A stretch of DNA of 64,000 nucleotides from an uncultured Parasphingopyxis sp. (GCA_947259005.1 CAMYKP010000006.1:682001-746000), one strand, 5' to 3'; counted from the stretch's first letter, positions 47,460 to 59,459 are shown. The notes: generated from the letters alone by a model not told the origin. Program-made: numbers and translations.

Positions 47460-49077
47460 CGGCAAAATCGCGCGGCGGGCCGGAGGGAATGCCCCACCAG
47501 GCAACGATGACGCCGAACGCCACGATCGCCCATGTGTACCAGAGCCCGGCATAGATATCGCCGGTGCGCGCCACGATAATTCCCGCAATCAGCGGCAGGA
47601 AACCACCCAGATAGCCGGCTCCGATATGATAGGGGATCGACATCGAGCTATAACGGATTTTGGGCGGGAACATTTCCGCGAGCAGAGCGGCAACCGACCC
47701 ATAGGTCAGTGCCGACAGGGCCGAGGACACAAGCAGCAGCGCGAGGATTCCGACAATATTTATCGCGGGCGGAGACTGGGGTGAGAAATCGAAGCCGCGT
47801 TCGCCGAGCGCCGCCTGCATTCCGTCGCGCCGCGCCATTCCGTCGGCCAGCCATTCCGGCGGGATCGCCACGGGATCGCCGCCGACGCTGAGCGACAGCG
47901 TGTCGCCCGGTTCGAGCGTATAGCGGACACCGCTTGCCGTCAGTGTTTCAAGGATACGGCCGCATTCACTCTGCTGGTTGCCGAACAGTTCGGCAAAGGG
48001 ATCGGTCGTGCATTCCGGCCCGCTCACCACAACCGGGTTTGCCGCCGCTGCGCGTTCCAGCCCCGGATTGGCAAGGCTGCCCATGCCCCAGAAGATCGGG
48101 AACAGCAGGACCAGCGCGGCCAACGCCCCGATCATGATAGGTTTCTTGCGCCCGACCCGGTCCGACCAGCGCCCGACGATCACGTAAAAAACCATCGAGA
48201 TCAGGCCGGCCGTGAACAGGATCAGCTCGACAGTCAGCGGATCCACGCGCATCGGACCGCGAAGGAAGGACAGGCCGGAAAAGAATGCCGTGTACCAGAT
48301 CGTCGTCAGAACGCCGGTAATGCCGAACAGCGCAACGAAAATGCGCTTCTTGTTGCCCGGATAGCTGAAGCTTTCGGCAAAGGGGTTGGCGGCGGTTTCC
48401 CCCGCTTCCTTCATTGCCTTGAAAACCGGGCTTTCGGAGAGCTTGAACCGCATCCACAGCGAAATGACGAGCAGGAGGATCGACAACAGGAACGGCACGC
48501 GCCAGCCCCATGCGACGAACTGATCCTCCGGAATCAGGAAGCGGCAGGCAAGGACGACCGCGATACTGAGGACAAAGCCGCCCACGACGCTCGCCTGGAT
48601 GAAAGACGTGTAAAAGCCGCGCTTTTCGGGCGGTGCATGTTCGGCAACGTAAATGGCAGCCCCGCCATATTCGCCGCCAAGCGCAAGGCCTTGCAGAATG
48701 CGCAGGAAAATGACGATGATCGGCGCGGCGATCCCGATCGTCGCAGCGGATGGGATCAGGCCGACCCCTGCCGTCGCGATACCCATCAGCGTGACGGTAA
48801 CCAGAAATGTATATTTGCGGCCCAGCTTGTCGCCGAGATAGCCGAACAGGATCGCACCAAGCGGCCGAAATCCGAATCCTACCGCGAAACCCGCCCATAC
48901 CAGCAGCAATTGCAGCGTCTCGTTATCCGCCGGGAAAAAAGCCTGGCCGATAAGCGCGGCAAGCGTTCCGTAAATGAAGAAATCATACCATTCGAAAACT
49001 GTTCCGGCGGACGAAGCCGCGATGACGAGCCGGATTTCCTTCTTGGTCGGCTCGGCGGCCGGTGCTGCACTGGCCAT
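47449..49077 (-). CDS. MFS transporter, metabolite:H+ symporter (MHS) family
   Basis: A 542-residue transporter with 12 expected helices. The start at 49077 (MASAAPAAEPTKKEIRLVIA) has GAGGGGAGG upstream; the extension to 49149 overlaps the divergent peptidase leader. AASSAGTVFEWYDFFIYGTLA near residue 23 and FGYLGDKLGRKYTFLVTV near 78 are MHS/ProP-type signatures, and LQGLALGGEYGGAAIYVAEHAPPEKRGF near 125 is the second. An insert of about 100 polar residues, with two cysteines (GPECTTDPF, ESECGRIL-like), interrupts the C-terminal half between helices 8 and 9 and probably lies in the periplasm. Dicarboxylates, betaines or amino acids are candidate substrates. It is coupled to alr downstream. 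Confidence 0.9.
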   Translation of the reverse strand: MASAAPAAEPTKKEIRLVIAASSAGTVFEWYDFFIYGTLAALIGQAFFPADNETLQLLLVWAGFAVGFGFRPLGAILFGYLGDKLGRKYTFLVTVTLMGIATAGVGLIPSAATIGIAAPIIVIFLRILQGLALGGEYGGAAIYVAEHAPPEKRGFYTSFIQASVVGGFVLSIAVVLACRFLIPEDQFVAWGWRVPFLLSILLLVISLWMRFKLSESPVFKAMKEAGETAANPFAESFSYPGNKKRIFVALFGITGVLTTIWYTAFFSGLSFLRGPMRVDPLTVELILFTAGLISMVFYVIVGRWSDRVGRKKPIMIGALAALVLLFPIFWGMGSLANPGLERAAAANPVVVSGPECTTDPFAELFGNQQSECGRILETLTASGVRYTLEPGDTLSLSVGGDPVAIPPEWLADGMARRDGMQAALGERGFDFSPQSPPAINIVGILALLLVSSALSALTYGSVAALLAEMFPPKIRYSSMSIPYHIGAGYLGGFLPLIAGIIVARTGDIYAGLWYTWAIVAFGVIVAWWGIPSGPPRDFADDQ

Positions 49078-49204
49078 GCGGCCTCCCCTCTTGTCGTTTG
49101 GCCAGCCTTTTAGGGAGGAAATGGGCGGAACGGCAAGCATACTGTTCATGCCCTGCGAAGCGCGCCATAATCGCCCGGTCGGTCACTCAGTTGCGGAGTT
49201 CACA

Positions 49205-51118
49205 ATGCGCCATTTCGCCACTCTTTTCGCTACACTCGCCATCGCCGCGACGCCGCTTGCCGCGCAGGAGGTTCCCGAGCGAACGATCGGGACGGCGACC
49301 CTCCAGAATGTTCCCGAGATTCCGGCCGATGTGAACGCCGCTGTCCAGCGGTTCCAGAATTATCGCGGCGCGACCCTGCAGGACTGGCTGGACGACAGCT
49401 CCCTCCTGATAACCACACGCTTCGGCAGCACCGACCAGGTCCACCGCATCACTGCGCCGCTGGGCACCCGGAACCAGCTCAGCTTCTTCGCCGAACCCGT
49501 GCAATCGGTAGCTGCGATCCCCGGCCAGAACCGTTTCGTTGCGATCCGCGACAATGGCGGCGATGAATGGTTCCAGTTTTACGCAATGGGCCTGACTGGT
49601 GAACCGGTGCAGCTGACCGAACCGGAAACCCGCAACCTCGCACCGGTCCTCTCCAGCGACGGTTCGATACTGGTCTGGGCCAGCGCCGGGCGCGGCTCGA
49701 CCTACACCATCTATGCGGCCGACCCTGCCAACCCCGATAGCCGCCGGATCGTCGCAACGTTCGACACCCCCATGTTCCCGGCAGACATCTCGGCGGATGG
49801 CAGCGCCGTCCTGCTGCAAAATTACCGATCGAACCGCGATGCGAGCATCTATCTGCTCGATATGGCGAGCGGCGAGGCACGCGAGTTCGCAGCCAGTACG
49901 GGAACCGTCGATGAATCGCCGCATTTTGCGCGAAACGACAGTGCTATTCTCGCCATCACAAATCGCGGCGGCAATTTTCGCCGCCTTGTCGAATTCAATC
50001 GCGAAACCGGGCGGATGATGAATGTCTCTCCCGATCTCAACTGGGATGTGGAGACGTTTGACCTGTCGGACGATGGACGCATCCTTGCCTATGCGATCAA
50101 TGAAGAGGGCTATTCCAGGGTCGTGGTGCAGGATTTCGTCACGCGCCGCGCCCTGCCCCAGCCAGAACTGCCGCCGGGCGTGCTGACCGGCCTCGATTTC
50201 TCGCCCGACGGCGCAAGTCTTGCGATTGGCATGGAGACCGCCACTTCGGCAGGCGATGTCTGGGCCTGGGGTGTTGCCTCGGGCGCGCTTGTCCGCTGGA
50301 CCCAGTCCGAACTTGGCCCGCTCGATACCGAGACGCTTGTCGAACCCGAGCTGATCCGCTTTGAAAGCTTCGACGGTCGCTCTATCCCCGCATTCGTCTA
50401 TCGCCCCGCCAATGCGACCGGCCCGGCCCCGGTTATCATGGACATCCATGGCGGCCCCGAAAGCCAGACCCGGCCCGGCTGGAATTCGCGGGCGCAATAT
50501 TTCGCAAACACGCTTGGCGCGACGGTCATCCTCCCTAATGTACGCGGGTCTGACGGTTACGGCACAGACTATCGCGATCTCGACAATGGCCCGCTGCGTG
50601 AAGACAGCGTCCGCGATATCGGCGCGCTGCTCGACTGGATCGCCGAGCAGCCCGATCTCGATGCGGACCGCGTAGCCGTTTATGGACAAAGCTATGGCGG
50701 CTATATGTCGCTCGCAACGATGATCCATTATTCGAACCGGCTGGTCGGCGGGGTCGAACGCTATGGGATCAGCGATTTCCGCACCTTCCTGCAGAACACG
50801 CAGGATTACCGGCGTGACATGCGGCGCGGCGAATATGGCGACGAGCGGACACCCGAAATGGCCGCCATTTTCGAACGCATCGCCCCGATGAACAATCTGG
50901 AACGGATCACCCGGCCCATGCTAGTCATGGCAGGTGCCAACGACCCCCGCGTCCCGCTATCCGAGAGCGATCAGGTGGTCGCCGGGCTGCGCGAGAATGG
51001 CGTGCCGACCTGGTATGTGGTGTTTTCCGATGAAGGCCACGGGTTCCGCAAAAAGCCGAACAATGACCTGCGGCATGCCGTGGAAACGGTATTCTTGCGG
51101 GAGTTGTTCGAGGATTAG
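49205..51118 (+). CDS. S9-family (prolyl oligopeptidase-type) secreted peptidase
   Basis: A 637-residue serine peptidase. The start at 49205 (MRHFATLFATLAIAATPLAA, signal peptide) follows GCGGAG; upstream frame extension overlaps the MFS leader. A beta-propeller domain (repeats such as VLSSDGSILVWASAGRGSTYTIYAAD and ADGSAVLLQNYRSNRDASIYLLD) precedes the alpha/beta-hydrolase domain. The nucleophile is S496 in VYGQSYGGYMSLA, the aspartate probably in VMAGANDPRVPLSES near 580, and the histidine in VFSDEGHGFRKKPN near 612. This order fits the S9C acylaminoacyl/dipeptidyl peptidase group. It is periplasmic and cleaves short peptides. It is divergent from the MFS operon. Confidence 0.95.
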   Translation: MRHFATLFATLAIAATPLAAQEVPERTIGTATLQNVPEIPADVNAAVQRFQNYRGATLQDWLDDSSLLITTRFGSTDQVHRITAPLGTRNQLSFFAEPVQSVAAIPGQNRFVAIRDNGGDEWFQFYAMGLTGEPVQLTEPETRNLAPVLSSDGSILVWASAGRGSTYTIYAADPANPDSRRIVATFDTPMFPADISADGSAVLLQNYRSNRDASIYLLDMASGEAREFAASTGTVDESPHFARNDSAILAITNRGGNFRRLVEFNRETGRMMNVSPDLNWDVETFDLSDDGRILAYAINEEGYSRVVVQDFVTRRALPQPELPPGVLTGLDFSPDGASLAIGMETATSAGDVWAWGVASGALVRWTQSELGPLDTETLVEPELIRFESFDGRSIPAFVYRPANATGPAPVIMDIHGGPESQTRPGWNSRAQYFANTLGATVILPNVRGSDGYGTDYRDLDNGPLREDSVRDIGALLDWIAEQPDLDADRVAVYGQSYGGYMSLATMIHYSNRLVGGVERYGISDFRTFLQNTQDYRRDMRRGEYGDERTPEMAAIFERIAPMNNLERITRPMLVMAGANDPRVPLSESDQVVAGLRENGVPTWYVVFSDEGHGFRKKPNNDLRHAVETVFLRELFED

Positions 51119-51170
51119 ACAACGCTGCGACTGAAGAGCTTCCTCCGCAAAGATCAGGGAGCAGTTCGCC

Positions 51171-51872
51171 TTAGGCGCGCCGCACGCCCCATATGCCCAG
51201 ATACAAGCCGGTCGACACCAGCGCGATCAGGTTGGACAGCATGAACGCTGCCGTGATCGTGCTGTCTCCCAGCACGGGGACGAAATCGCGGGCGACGATC
51301 GTGAAGGCGACGAAGAGTGAAGCAAACAGCCCCCAACCGGCAATGATTTTCGGGATCAGGTTCGACCTGAGGAACAGAAGGAAAAAGCCTGCCTTTGCAA
51401 TGGCCGAGAGAATGAGCGCGAGGTGGAAAGACGTGTAATCCGACGTTACCTGCAGGCCCATCATCATCAACCGTCCATCGGCCGCCAGATCTACATAGGC
51501 GGGGTTGCTCGCCAATTCAGCGGCATTCATTGCGAACATCGCGCCGAGCAAGGCGAGCGTGGAGGCCGCGAGGCTGACGGCCAGGCTCCAGGCGGCAAGC
51601 AATTGCCCCGATCCGCGAAGCAGCAGGAACAGCCCCAGGCCGATCAACACCTCCAGGCCGAACAATAGCCCGGCAAGATAGGCCTTGCCCCGCAATCGCA
51701 GTTCCGCATCGAACATGGCGTCCGACACGCGGGCGACATCCGCCGACAGGTTGATATCGATATCCTGCACGAGGAACAAAGCAGCCAGAATTCCGATCAC
51801 GATCGTCGCGATCAACGACCAGCCCGTCCATCGGGCCAGCATTTGCGGGCTTGATTGTTCGTCAGCATGCAT
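51171..51872 (-). CDS. DUF4386 membrane protein
   Basis: A 233-residue protein with six hydrophobic segments. It starts MHADEQSSPQMLARWTGWSLI and ends FMLSNLIALVSTGLYLGIWGVRRA. The order of segments and the LRGKAYLAGLLFGLEVLIGLGLFLLLR and NPAYVDLAADGRLMMMGLQVTSDYTSFHLALIL stretches correspond to the DUF4386 family, whose function is unknown. Its promoter, 60-90 bases upstream, has a palindromic operator that is nearly the same as the one before the exported protein at 40283. The two are therefore probably members of one regulon. It is convergent with the S9 peptidase gene, 52 bases apart. Confidence 0.85.
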   Translation of the reverse strand: MHADEQSSPQMLARWTGWSLIATIVIGILAALFLVQDIDINLSADVARVSDAMFDAELRLRGKAYLAGLLFGLEVLIGLGLFLLLRGSGQLLAAWSLAVSLAASTLALLGAMFAMNAAELASNPAYVDLAADGRLMMMGLQVTSDYTSFHLALILSAIAKAGFFLLFLRSNLIPKIIAGWGLFASLFVAFTIVARDFVPVLGDSTITAAFMLSNLIALVSTGLYLGIWGVRRA

Positions 51873-51928
51873 CGGCCATTTTCCTCATCGCGGCGGTTCA
51901 ACCGGGTGTCAGTTCCCGCTCCTGCAGC

Positions 51929-51962
51929 TATGTGTATTATATAGATAATACACTAAGGTCAA
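51929..51962 (-). promoter_or_regulatory. sigma70 promoter with overlapping dyad operator
   Basis: On the minus strand TTGACC (51962-51957), 17 bases and TAATAC (51939-51934) form a promoter for the DUF4386 gene. Arms TTAGTGTATT (51956-51947) and AATACACATA (51938-51929) flank an 8-base centre. The inner GTGTATTAT/ATAATACAC (51932-51953) is a perfect 9-bp dyad. Spacing, arms and -35 all match the promoter at 40216. The half-sites resemble AGTGTA/TACACT reported for YtrA-type GntR repressors, with a slightly shorter spacer. Confidence 0.78.
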
Positions 51963-51986
51963 TACTGATCGGTTGCTCGTACCATT

Positions 51987-52370
51987 CTACCCGAGCCCTG
52001 CTTTGGCATTTTCCCAATTCTGCCCGTCAAACTGGCGAACAGTCACATCCAGCCCATGCCCCTCGTCGAGCGCGCGATAGTTGACGCTCCAGGCATCCGG
52101 GTGGCTTCGCGGCTGGTAGAAGCTCTTGATGCCGCATTGCTCGCAGAACAGATGGTCGGCCTGCTTCGTCCCGAAGCGATAGGAGGTCAGCGCCTCCTCG
52201 CCGGACACAAGCGTGAAGTCCTCATGCGGAACGATCAGGTGGAGAAAGCCGGTCTTCGCACACATCGAGCAGTTGCAATCGAGCAGCTCGGGGCGCGTTT
52301 CGCGGACCAGCGCCTCGAAGCGCACCGCGCCGCAATGGCATCCGCCTGTGATGGTTGTGGGGTCGGTCAT
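51987..52370 (-). CDS. GFA/CENP-V-family zinc protein
   Basis: A 127-residue protein of the glutathione-dependent formaldehyde-activating (GFA)/Mss4-like fold. The zinc cysteines are C11 and C13 (GGCHCGAVRFE), C32, C34 and C37 (DCNCSMCAKTG) and C76 and C79 (LFCEQCGIKSFY), the full set of the family. The start at 52370 (MTDPTTITGG) is chosen because the frame to 52430 runs into the dispersed repeat. Real GFA activity is doubtful for most members; the family also includes proteins of unknown substrate. It stands alone between a repeat and the DUF4386 promoter. Confidence 0.9.
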   Translation of the reverse strand: MTDPTTITGGCHCGAVRFEALVRETRPELLDCNCSMCAKTGFLHLIVPHEDFTLVSGEEALTSYRFGTKQADHLFCEQCGIKSFYQPRSHPDAWSVNYRALDEGHGLDVTVRQFDGQNWENAKAGLG

Positions 52371-52387
52371 GGGAGCAGAATAGCAAA

Positions 52388-52568
52388 CCTTCTCCCCCTG
52401 TGGGAGAGGGATATGAAGCCTTGCCGACAAAGGAGGCTAGGCGGCGTTGGATGAGGGGGTTGCGCGTTATCGATGGGTCGATACCCCTCACCCAGCTTCG
52501 ACTAGGCAGTCCTTCGACAAGCTCAGGACTACCAAGTCTGCGCATCCCTCTCCCACAGGGGGAGAGGG
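52388..52568. repeat. dispersed hairpin-bounded repeat, copy 2
   Basis: Second copy of the element at 43290-43453, in the same orientation. The 5' hairpin is CCTTCTCCC (52388-52396) with GGGAGAGGG (52402-52410), one G-T pair. The 3' hairpin is CCCTCTCCC (52546-52554) with GGGAGAGGG (52560-52568). An internal hairpin AGTCCT/AGGACT (about 52509-52531) encloses CCTTCGACAAGCTCAGGA and is absent from copy 1. The element fills the gap between cysN(C) and the GFA gene, both on the minus strand. Confidence 0.85.
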
Positions 52569-52575
52569 AATGTCG

Positions 52576-54513
52576 CTAGCTGCCGTTGAACATTTGCTCG
52601 ACGATATATTCGGCCGCTTCTTCTGCTGTCATCTCGACCGTGTTGACGGTGATCTCGGCATTTTCTGGCAGTTCATACGGGCTGTCGATACCGGTGAAAT
52701 TCTTGAGCTCCCCGGCCCGCGCTTTCTTGTAGAGGCCCTTCACGTCCCGCTGTTCGGCGACCTCCAGCGGCGTATCGACGAACACTTCGATAAATTCGCT
52801 TTCGGGCAGCATCTGGCGGACCATCTGCCGCTCGGCGCGGAACGGGCTGATAAAGGCGGTGAGCACGATGAGCCCGGCATCGGTCATCAGCTTGGCGACC
52901 TCGCCAACGCGGCGGATATTCTCCACCCGGTCGGCATCGGTGAAGCCGAGATCGCGGTTCAGGCCGTGGCGGACATTGTCGCCGTCCAGCAGGAAGCTGT
53001 GCTTGCCGAGCGCATGCAGCTTTTTCTCGACAAGATTGGCGATGGTCGACTTGCCCGAGCCCGAAAGACCGGTGAACCAGAGCAGCTTCGCCTTCTGGTT
53101 CTTCTGCTCTGCATGGGCCTCGCGGGTTACGTCGATGGCCTGCCAATGGATGTTTTGCGAGCGGCGAAGCGCAAAGTGGATCATCCCCGCCGCAACCGTG
53201 GCATTGGTGATCCTGTCGATCAGGATGAAACCGCCAAGATCGGGATTATCGTCATAGGATGTGAAGGGAACCGGCTTGTCGGTCGAAATATTGCAGACCG
53301 CAATTCCGTTTAATCCCAGTTCCTTACCGGGCGTTTTTTCCATCGTGTTGACGTTCACCTGATATTTTTCGTCGGTGATCGTCGCGCGCAGATTGTTGGT
53401 CCCGATCTTCATCGCATAGGGCCGGCCGGGCAGCATCGGTTCGTCTGCCATCCAGACGATCGTCGCCTCGAACTGGTCGGCGACTTCGGGCGGGGCATCG
53501 GCCGCCGCGATGACATCGCCGCGCGAGCAATCGATCTCGTCGGCAAGCGTGATGGTGACCGACTGGCCGGCGATCGCATGATCGAGGTCGCCATCGCCTT
53601 CGGCCGCACCGAGAGCCGGCATGGTCACGATGCGCGCGACCGTCGATGTCTTGCCCGATGGCAGGACGCGCACGGCATCGCCCGGGGCAATCCGGCCGCT
53701 GGCGATCAGACCGGAAAAGCCGCGAAAATCGAGATTGGGCCGGTTGACCCACTGGACGGCCATCCGGAAAGGCTGTTTGCGGCGACGATCGAAATCAAGG
53801 CCGACCATCTCGAGATGATCGAGCAGTGCCGGGCCGTCATACCAGGGCGTCGCATCGCTCTTCGCAATGATATTGTCGCCCTTCAGGCCGGACACCGGAA
53901 CGGCGAGAAAATCCTCGATCCCGATTTCGGCGGCAAAATCCCGATAGTCGGAGACGATGTCGTCGAACGCCGCCTTGTCATAGTCGACCAGATCCATCTT
54001 GTTCACCGCGAGCACGATATTGCGGATGCCCAGCAGATGGCAGAGGTAGCTGTGGCGGCGAGTTTGCGTGAGCACGCCCTTGCGCGCATCGATCAGGATC
54101 ACGGCCAGATCGGCGGTCGATGCGCCGGTCACCATGTTCCGCGTATATTGCTCATGGCCGGGTGTATCGGCGACGATGAACTTGCGTTTCTCGGTCGCGA
54201 AAAACCGGTAAGCGACATCGATGGTGATGCCCTGTTCGCGTTCGGCGGCCAGGCCGTCCACGAGCAGCGCAAAATCGATGTCCTGCCCCTGCGTACCGAC
54301 CTGCTTGCTATCGGCTTCGAGCGAGGCGAGCTGATCTTCGAAGATCATCTTGGAATCGTAGAGCAACCGCCCGATCAGCGTCGATTTGCCGTCGTCGACG
54401 GAACCGCAGGTGATGAATCGCAGCAGGGATTTATGCTGATGCTGCTCCAGATAGGCGTCGATATCCTCGGCAATCAGGGCATCGGTTTCGTAAATGACTT
54501 CGCTATCGGCCAT
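52576..54513 (-). CDS. cysN: bifunctional sulfate adenylyltransferase large subunit / APS kinase
   Basis: GTP-driven activation of sulfate to APS with CysD, followed by phosphorylation to PAPS; 645 residues, a CysNC fusion. The N-terminal GTPase has [20 protein letters not shown] near residue 35, [17 protein letters not shown] near 117 and NKMDLVDY near 172. It is followed by the EF-Tu-like barrels. The APS kinase part begins near 450, with P-loop [20 protein letters not shown] near 475, then [20 protein letters not shown] and [15 protein letters not shown]. The start overlaps the cysD stop by one base (TAATG). PAPS made here could feed a sulfotransferase such as that at 8924, with CysQ clearing PAP. 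Confidence 0.96.
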   Translation of the reverse strand: MADSEVIYETDALIAEDIDAYLEQHQHKSLLRFITCGSVDDGKSTLIGRLLYDSKMIFEDQLASLEADSKQVGTQGQDIDFALLVDGLAAEREQGITIDVAYRFFATEKRKFIVADTPGHEQYTRNMVTGASTADLAVILIDARKGVLTQTRRHSYLCHLLGIRNIVLAVNKMDLVDYDKAAFDDIVSDYRDFAAEIGIEDFLAVPVSGLKGDNIIAKSDATPWYDGPALLDHLEMVGLDFDRRRKQPFRMAVQWVNRPNLDFRGFSGLIASGRIAPGDAVRVLPSGKTSTVARIVTMPALGAAEGDGDLDHAIAGQSVTITLADEIDCSRGDVIAAADAPPEVADQFEATIVWMADEPMLPGRPYAMKIGTNNLRATITDEKYQVNVNTMEKTPGKELGLNGIAVCNISTDKPVPFTSYDDNPDLGGFILIDRITNATVAAGMIHFALRRSQNIHWQAIDVTREAHAEQKNQKAKLLWFTGLSGSGKSTIANLVEKKLHALGKHSFLLDGDNVRHGLNRDLGFTDADRVENIRRVGEVAKLMTDAGLIVLTAFISPFRAERQMVRQMLPESEFIEVFVDTPLEVAEQRDVKGLYKKARAGELKNFTGIDSPYELPENAEITVNTVEMTAEEAAEYIVEQMFNGS

Positions 54514-55436
54514 TAGAAATAGCCCTCCCGCTTCTTCTTTTCCATCGAGGCAGCCTGATCGTGATCGATCGCCCGCCCCTCTCGCTCCGATGTCGTAGTG
54601 AGCAGCATTTCCTGAATGATCTGCGGCAGCGTCGCCGCTTCGCTTTCAACCGCGCCGGTCAACGGATAGCAGCCCAGGGTGCGGAACCTGATCGACCGCT
54701 CAACCGGTTCTTCGCCATCTTCAAAGCGGAAGCGCTCGTCATCGACCATCAGGATCATGCCTTCACGCTCGACCGTCGGGCGCGGCGCCGAGAAATAAAG
54801 CGGGACGATCTCGATATTGTTGAGGTGGATATATTGCCAGATATCCAGCTCCGTCCAGTTGGAGATGGGAAACACCCGCACGCTTTCGCCCTTGTTTTTC
54901 CGCGCGTTATACAGCGACCAGAGTTCGGGACGCTGATTCTTCGGATCCCATCCGTGATTCTCCGTGCGGAAGGAAAAGACCCGTTCCTTGGCGCGGGCTT
55001 TTTCCTCGTCGCGCCGCGCGCCGCCAAAGGCCGCGTCGAAGCCATGGGCGGTCAGCGCCTGTTTCAGGCCCTCGGTCTTCCATAAATCCGTGTGGAGCGA
55101 GCCATGATCGAAAGGGTTGATGCCTTTTTCCACGGCCTCGGGATTGCGATGAACGATCAATTCCATCCCGGCATCTTTCGCTGCTTTTTCCCGCAGCGCA
55201 TACATCGCCTGAAACTTCCAGGTCGTGTCGACATGGAGGAGCGGAAATGGCGGAGGGCTTGGATAGAAGGCCATCTTGGCAAGATGCAGCATCACGGCCG
55301 AATCCTTGCCCACCGAATACATCATCACGGGATTTTCCGCTTCGGCCACCACCTCGCGCATGATGTGGATGGCTTCAGCCTCCAGGCGCTCGAGATGGGT
55401 TAGTCGTTCCGGCGTCAGGCCCGCTTCGGCTGTCAT
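54513..55436 (-). CDS. cysD: sulfate adenylyltransferase small subunit
   Basis: The ATP-pyrophosphatase-type subunit that makes APS from ATP and sulfate; 307 residues. The PP-loop is [20 protein letters not shown] near residue 38, and [18 protein letters not shown] near 67 follows. [37 protein letters not shown] near 136 is the CysD signature. The C-terminal [17 protein letters not shown] is also typical, and the end GYF matches the family. It is the first gene of cysD-cysNC. The gap to katG (55437-55645) contains an imperfect dyad CCTA-N8-TAGG at 55449-55464 just before the start, possibly regulatory. Confidence 0.96.
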   Translation of the reverse strand: MTAEAGLTPERLTHLERLEAEAIHIMREVVAEAENPVMMYSVGKDSAVMLHLAKMAFYPSPPPFPLLHVDTTWKFQAMYALREKAAKDAGMELIVHRNPEAVEKGINPFDHGSLHTDLWKTEGLKQALTAHGFDAAFGGARRDEEKARAKERVFSFRTENHGWDPKNQRPELWSLYNARKNKGESVRVFPISNWTELDIWQYIHLNNIEIVPLYFSAPRPTVEREGMILMVDDERFRFEDGEEPVERSIRFRTLGCYPLTGAVESEAATLPQIIQEMLLTTTSEREGRAIDHDQAASMEKKKREGYF

Positions 55437-55590
55437 GGAAAATCACATCCTATTAATCAGTAGGTTGGGATCGTTTAGGCAAATCAAATTGGAATTGCGA
55501 GCATAGCTTAATTGTGTCGCTGAAAGTATCGCTATGCCGAATTGAAACGGCTCGAACGTGCCAATTTTCCATCCTGTACAACGCGAAAGA

Positions 55591-55618
55591 GCCGCCCCCG
55601 ATTTTGTTCAGGGACGGC
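55591..55618 (-). terminator. probable terminator of katG
   Basis: On the minus strand GCCGTCCC pairs with GGGGCGGC (one G-T pair, AT-rich loop) and is followed by TCTTTC, about 28 bases after the katG stop. The T-tract is imperfect, so termination may be partial. Confidence 0.4.
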
Positions 55619-55645
55619 GTCTGTCGTTTGCAGTGCGGGATTCGG

Positions 55646-57994
<2,349 letters not shown>

Positions 57995-58327
57995 CTAGCT
58001 GCGCAGCGCCGCCCAGGCGAGCCATAGCCAGCCGCCAATGAGCAGCGTCCCGCCAATCGGCGTGATCGCGCCCAGCCAGCGAGGCAGGCCGAGCGCCATC
58101 AGGTAAAGCGTCCCGGCGAAAATTGCGCCGCCGATGACAAACATCCACGCCGCGCCGCGCGCCTGCATCTGCAAGGCGACAAGCGCGGCGACCGCATGCA
58201 CCAGCTGATACTGGCCGCCCGTTTTCAGCCACTCTTCGGCCTCGCCCACTGCGCCATGAGCCCCAAATGCGCCCGCTCCAACCGCCATTGCGCCAGACAG
58301 CGCCGCCAGGATCATCAGCAGGTTCAT
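57995..58327 (-). CDS. DUF423 small membrane protein
   Basis: A 110-residue, four-helix membrane protein. MNLLMILAALSGAMAVGAGAFGAHGA, QYQLVHAVAALVALQM and GGAIFAGTLYLMALGLPRWLGAITPIGGTLLIGGWLWLAWAAL match DUF423 (YwdK-like) throughout. Function unknown. It starts 19 bases after the Cds1-type gene and is probably in the same transcript. A 6-bp hairpin without T-run (GGCCCG/CGGGCC, 57957-57975) lies downstream. Confidence 0.92.
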   Translation of the reverse strand: MNLLMILAALSGAMAVGAGAFGAHGAVGEAEEWLKTGGQYQLVHAVAALVALQMQARGAAWMFVIGGAIFAGTLYLMALGLPRWLGAITPIGGTLLIGGWLWLAWAALRS

Positions 58328-58346
58328 CGCAATTCTCCCATCGCTA

Positions 58347-59459
58347 TCAGACCCCGCTCAAAGCGCTAAGCATATCGGCATAGGCAGCGGGCTCCAGCCC
58401 CTGCTCGGCTACCCATGCAGGATTGTAGCAGGTTTCCAGATACCGCTCCCCGCTGTCGCAAATCAGCGTAACCAGGCTTCCCGCCTGCCCCGCGTGCCGC
58501 ATCTCGGCCATCAGCGCGAGCGCGGCGAATACATTGGTGCCCGTCGATCCGCCGCATTTGCGCCCCAGCACCCGTTCAAGCCAGTAGATTGTTGCAATCG
58601 ACGCAGAATCCGGCACCTTCATCATCCGGTCGATCACCGATGGCTGGAAAGAGGCTTCGACGCGCGGACGACCGATACCCTCGATCCGGGATTTGGCATC
58701 GCTCTTGATGGTTGAGTCGCCCGCGCAATAGCTGTCGTAAAAGACCGAATTTTCCGGATCGGCGACGCACAATCTGGTACGGTCGGTCAATTCGGGCTGA
58801 TAGCGGATATAGCGGCCAATCGTTGCCGATGTGCCGCCCGTTCCTGCACTCATCACCACCCAGTCGGGAACCGGATGCGCCTCTTTCGCCATCTGGGAGA
58901 ACAGGCTTTCCGCGATATTGTTGTTACCGCGCCAGTCGGTCGCGCGTTCGGCATAGGTGAACTGGTCCATATAGTGACCGCCCAGTTCATGGGCGAGACC
59001 AGCCGCCGCCTCATAGATCTGGCCAGAGGGAACTTCGCGGGTTTCCCCGCCATAATGCGCAATCTGGTCGAGCTTGCGCCGCGCGGTTCCCTGTGGAACG
59101 ATGGCGATGAACCGCAGCCCCAATATCCGCGCAAAATAGGCCTCCGACACCGCCGTCGAGCCCGACGAACTTTCGACGATCACGGTATCGGGCCCGATAT
59201 GACCGTTGCACAGGCCGTAAAGGAACAGCGACCGCGCCAGCCTGTGTTTCAGACTGCCTGTAGGATGGGTCGATTCATCCTTCAGATAGAGAGAAATGTC
59301 CGGAAATAGCGGGAGATCGAGTTTGATCAGATGCGTATCGGCCGACCGGGTATAATCGGCGCCGATCCGCGCAACCGCCTCGCTTACCCAGGCCCGGCGG
59401 CTGTCTAGCGCCTCGCCGCAGGAGGTAGTTGCGCAACAATCGGCTATGGTTTCAGGCAT
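58347..59459 (-). CDS. cds1: PLP-dependent cysteine synthase-fold enzyme, Cds1-type L-cysteine desulfhydrase
   Basis: A 370-residue fold-type II PLP enzyme. The PLP lysine is K71 in HPTGSLKHRLARSLFLYGL; the substrate loop ESSSGSTAVSEAYFARILGL is near residue 95. The pyridoxal phosphate-binding glycines lie in SAGTGGTSATIGRYIRY near 203. Compared with CysK, it has a longer N-terminus with CC and SC cysteines (IADCCATTSCGEAL), and DPENSVFYDSY followed by SRIEGIGRPRVEASF. These are features of Cds1, which makes H2S, pyruvate and ammonia from cysteine. Cysteine synthase or cystathionine beta-synthase activity cannot be excluded. It is near cysDN, katG and OsmC, all thiol or peroxide functions. 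Confidence 0.85.
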   Translation of the reverse strand: MPETIADCCATTSCGEALDSRRAWVSEAVARIGADYTRSADTHLIKLDLPLFPDISLYLKDESTHPTGSLKHRLARSLFLYGLCNGHIGPDTVIVESSSGSTAVSEAYFARILGLRFIAIVPQGTARRKLDQIAHYGGETREVPSGQIYEAAAGLAHELGGHYMDQFTYAERATDWRGNNNIAESLFSQMAKEAHPVPDWVVMSAGTGGTSATIGRYIRYQPELTDRTRLCVADPENSVFYDSYCAGDSTIKSDAKSRIEGIGRPRVEASFQPSVIDRMMKVPDSASIATIYWLERVLGRKCGGSTGTNVFAALALMAEMRHAGQAGSLVTLICDSGERYLETCYNPAWVAEQGLEPAAYADMLSALSGV

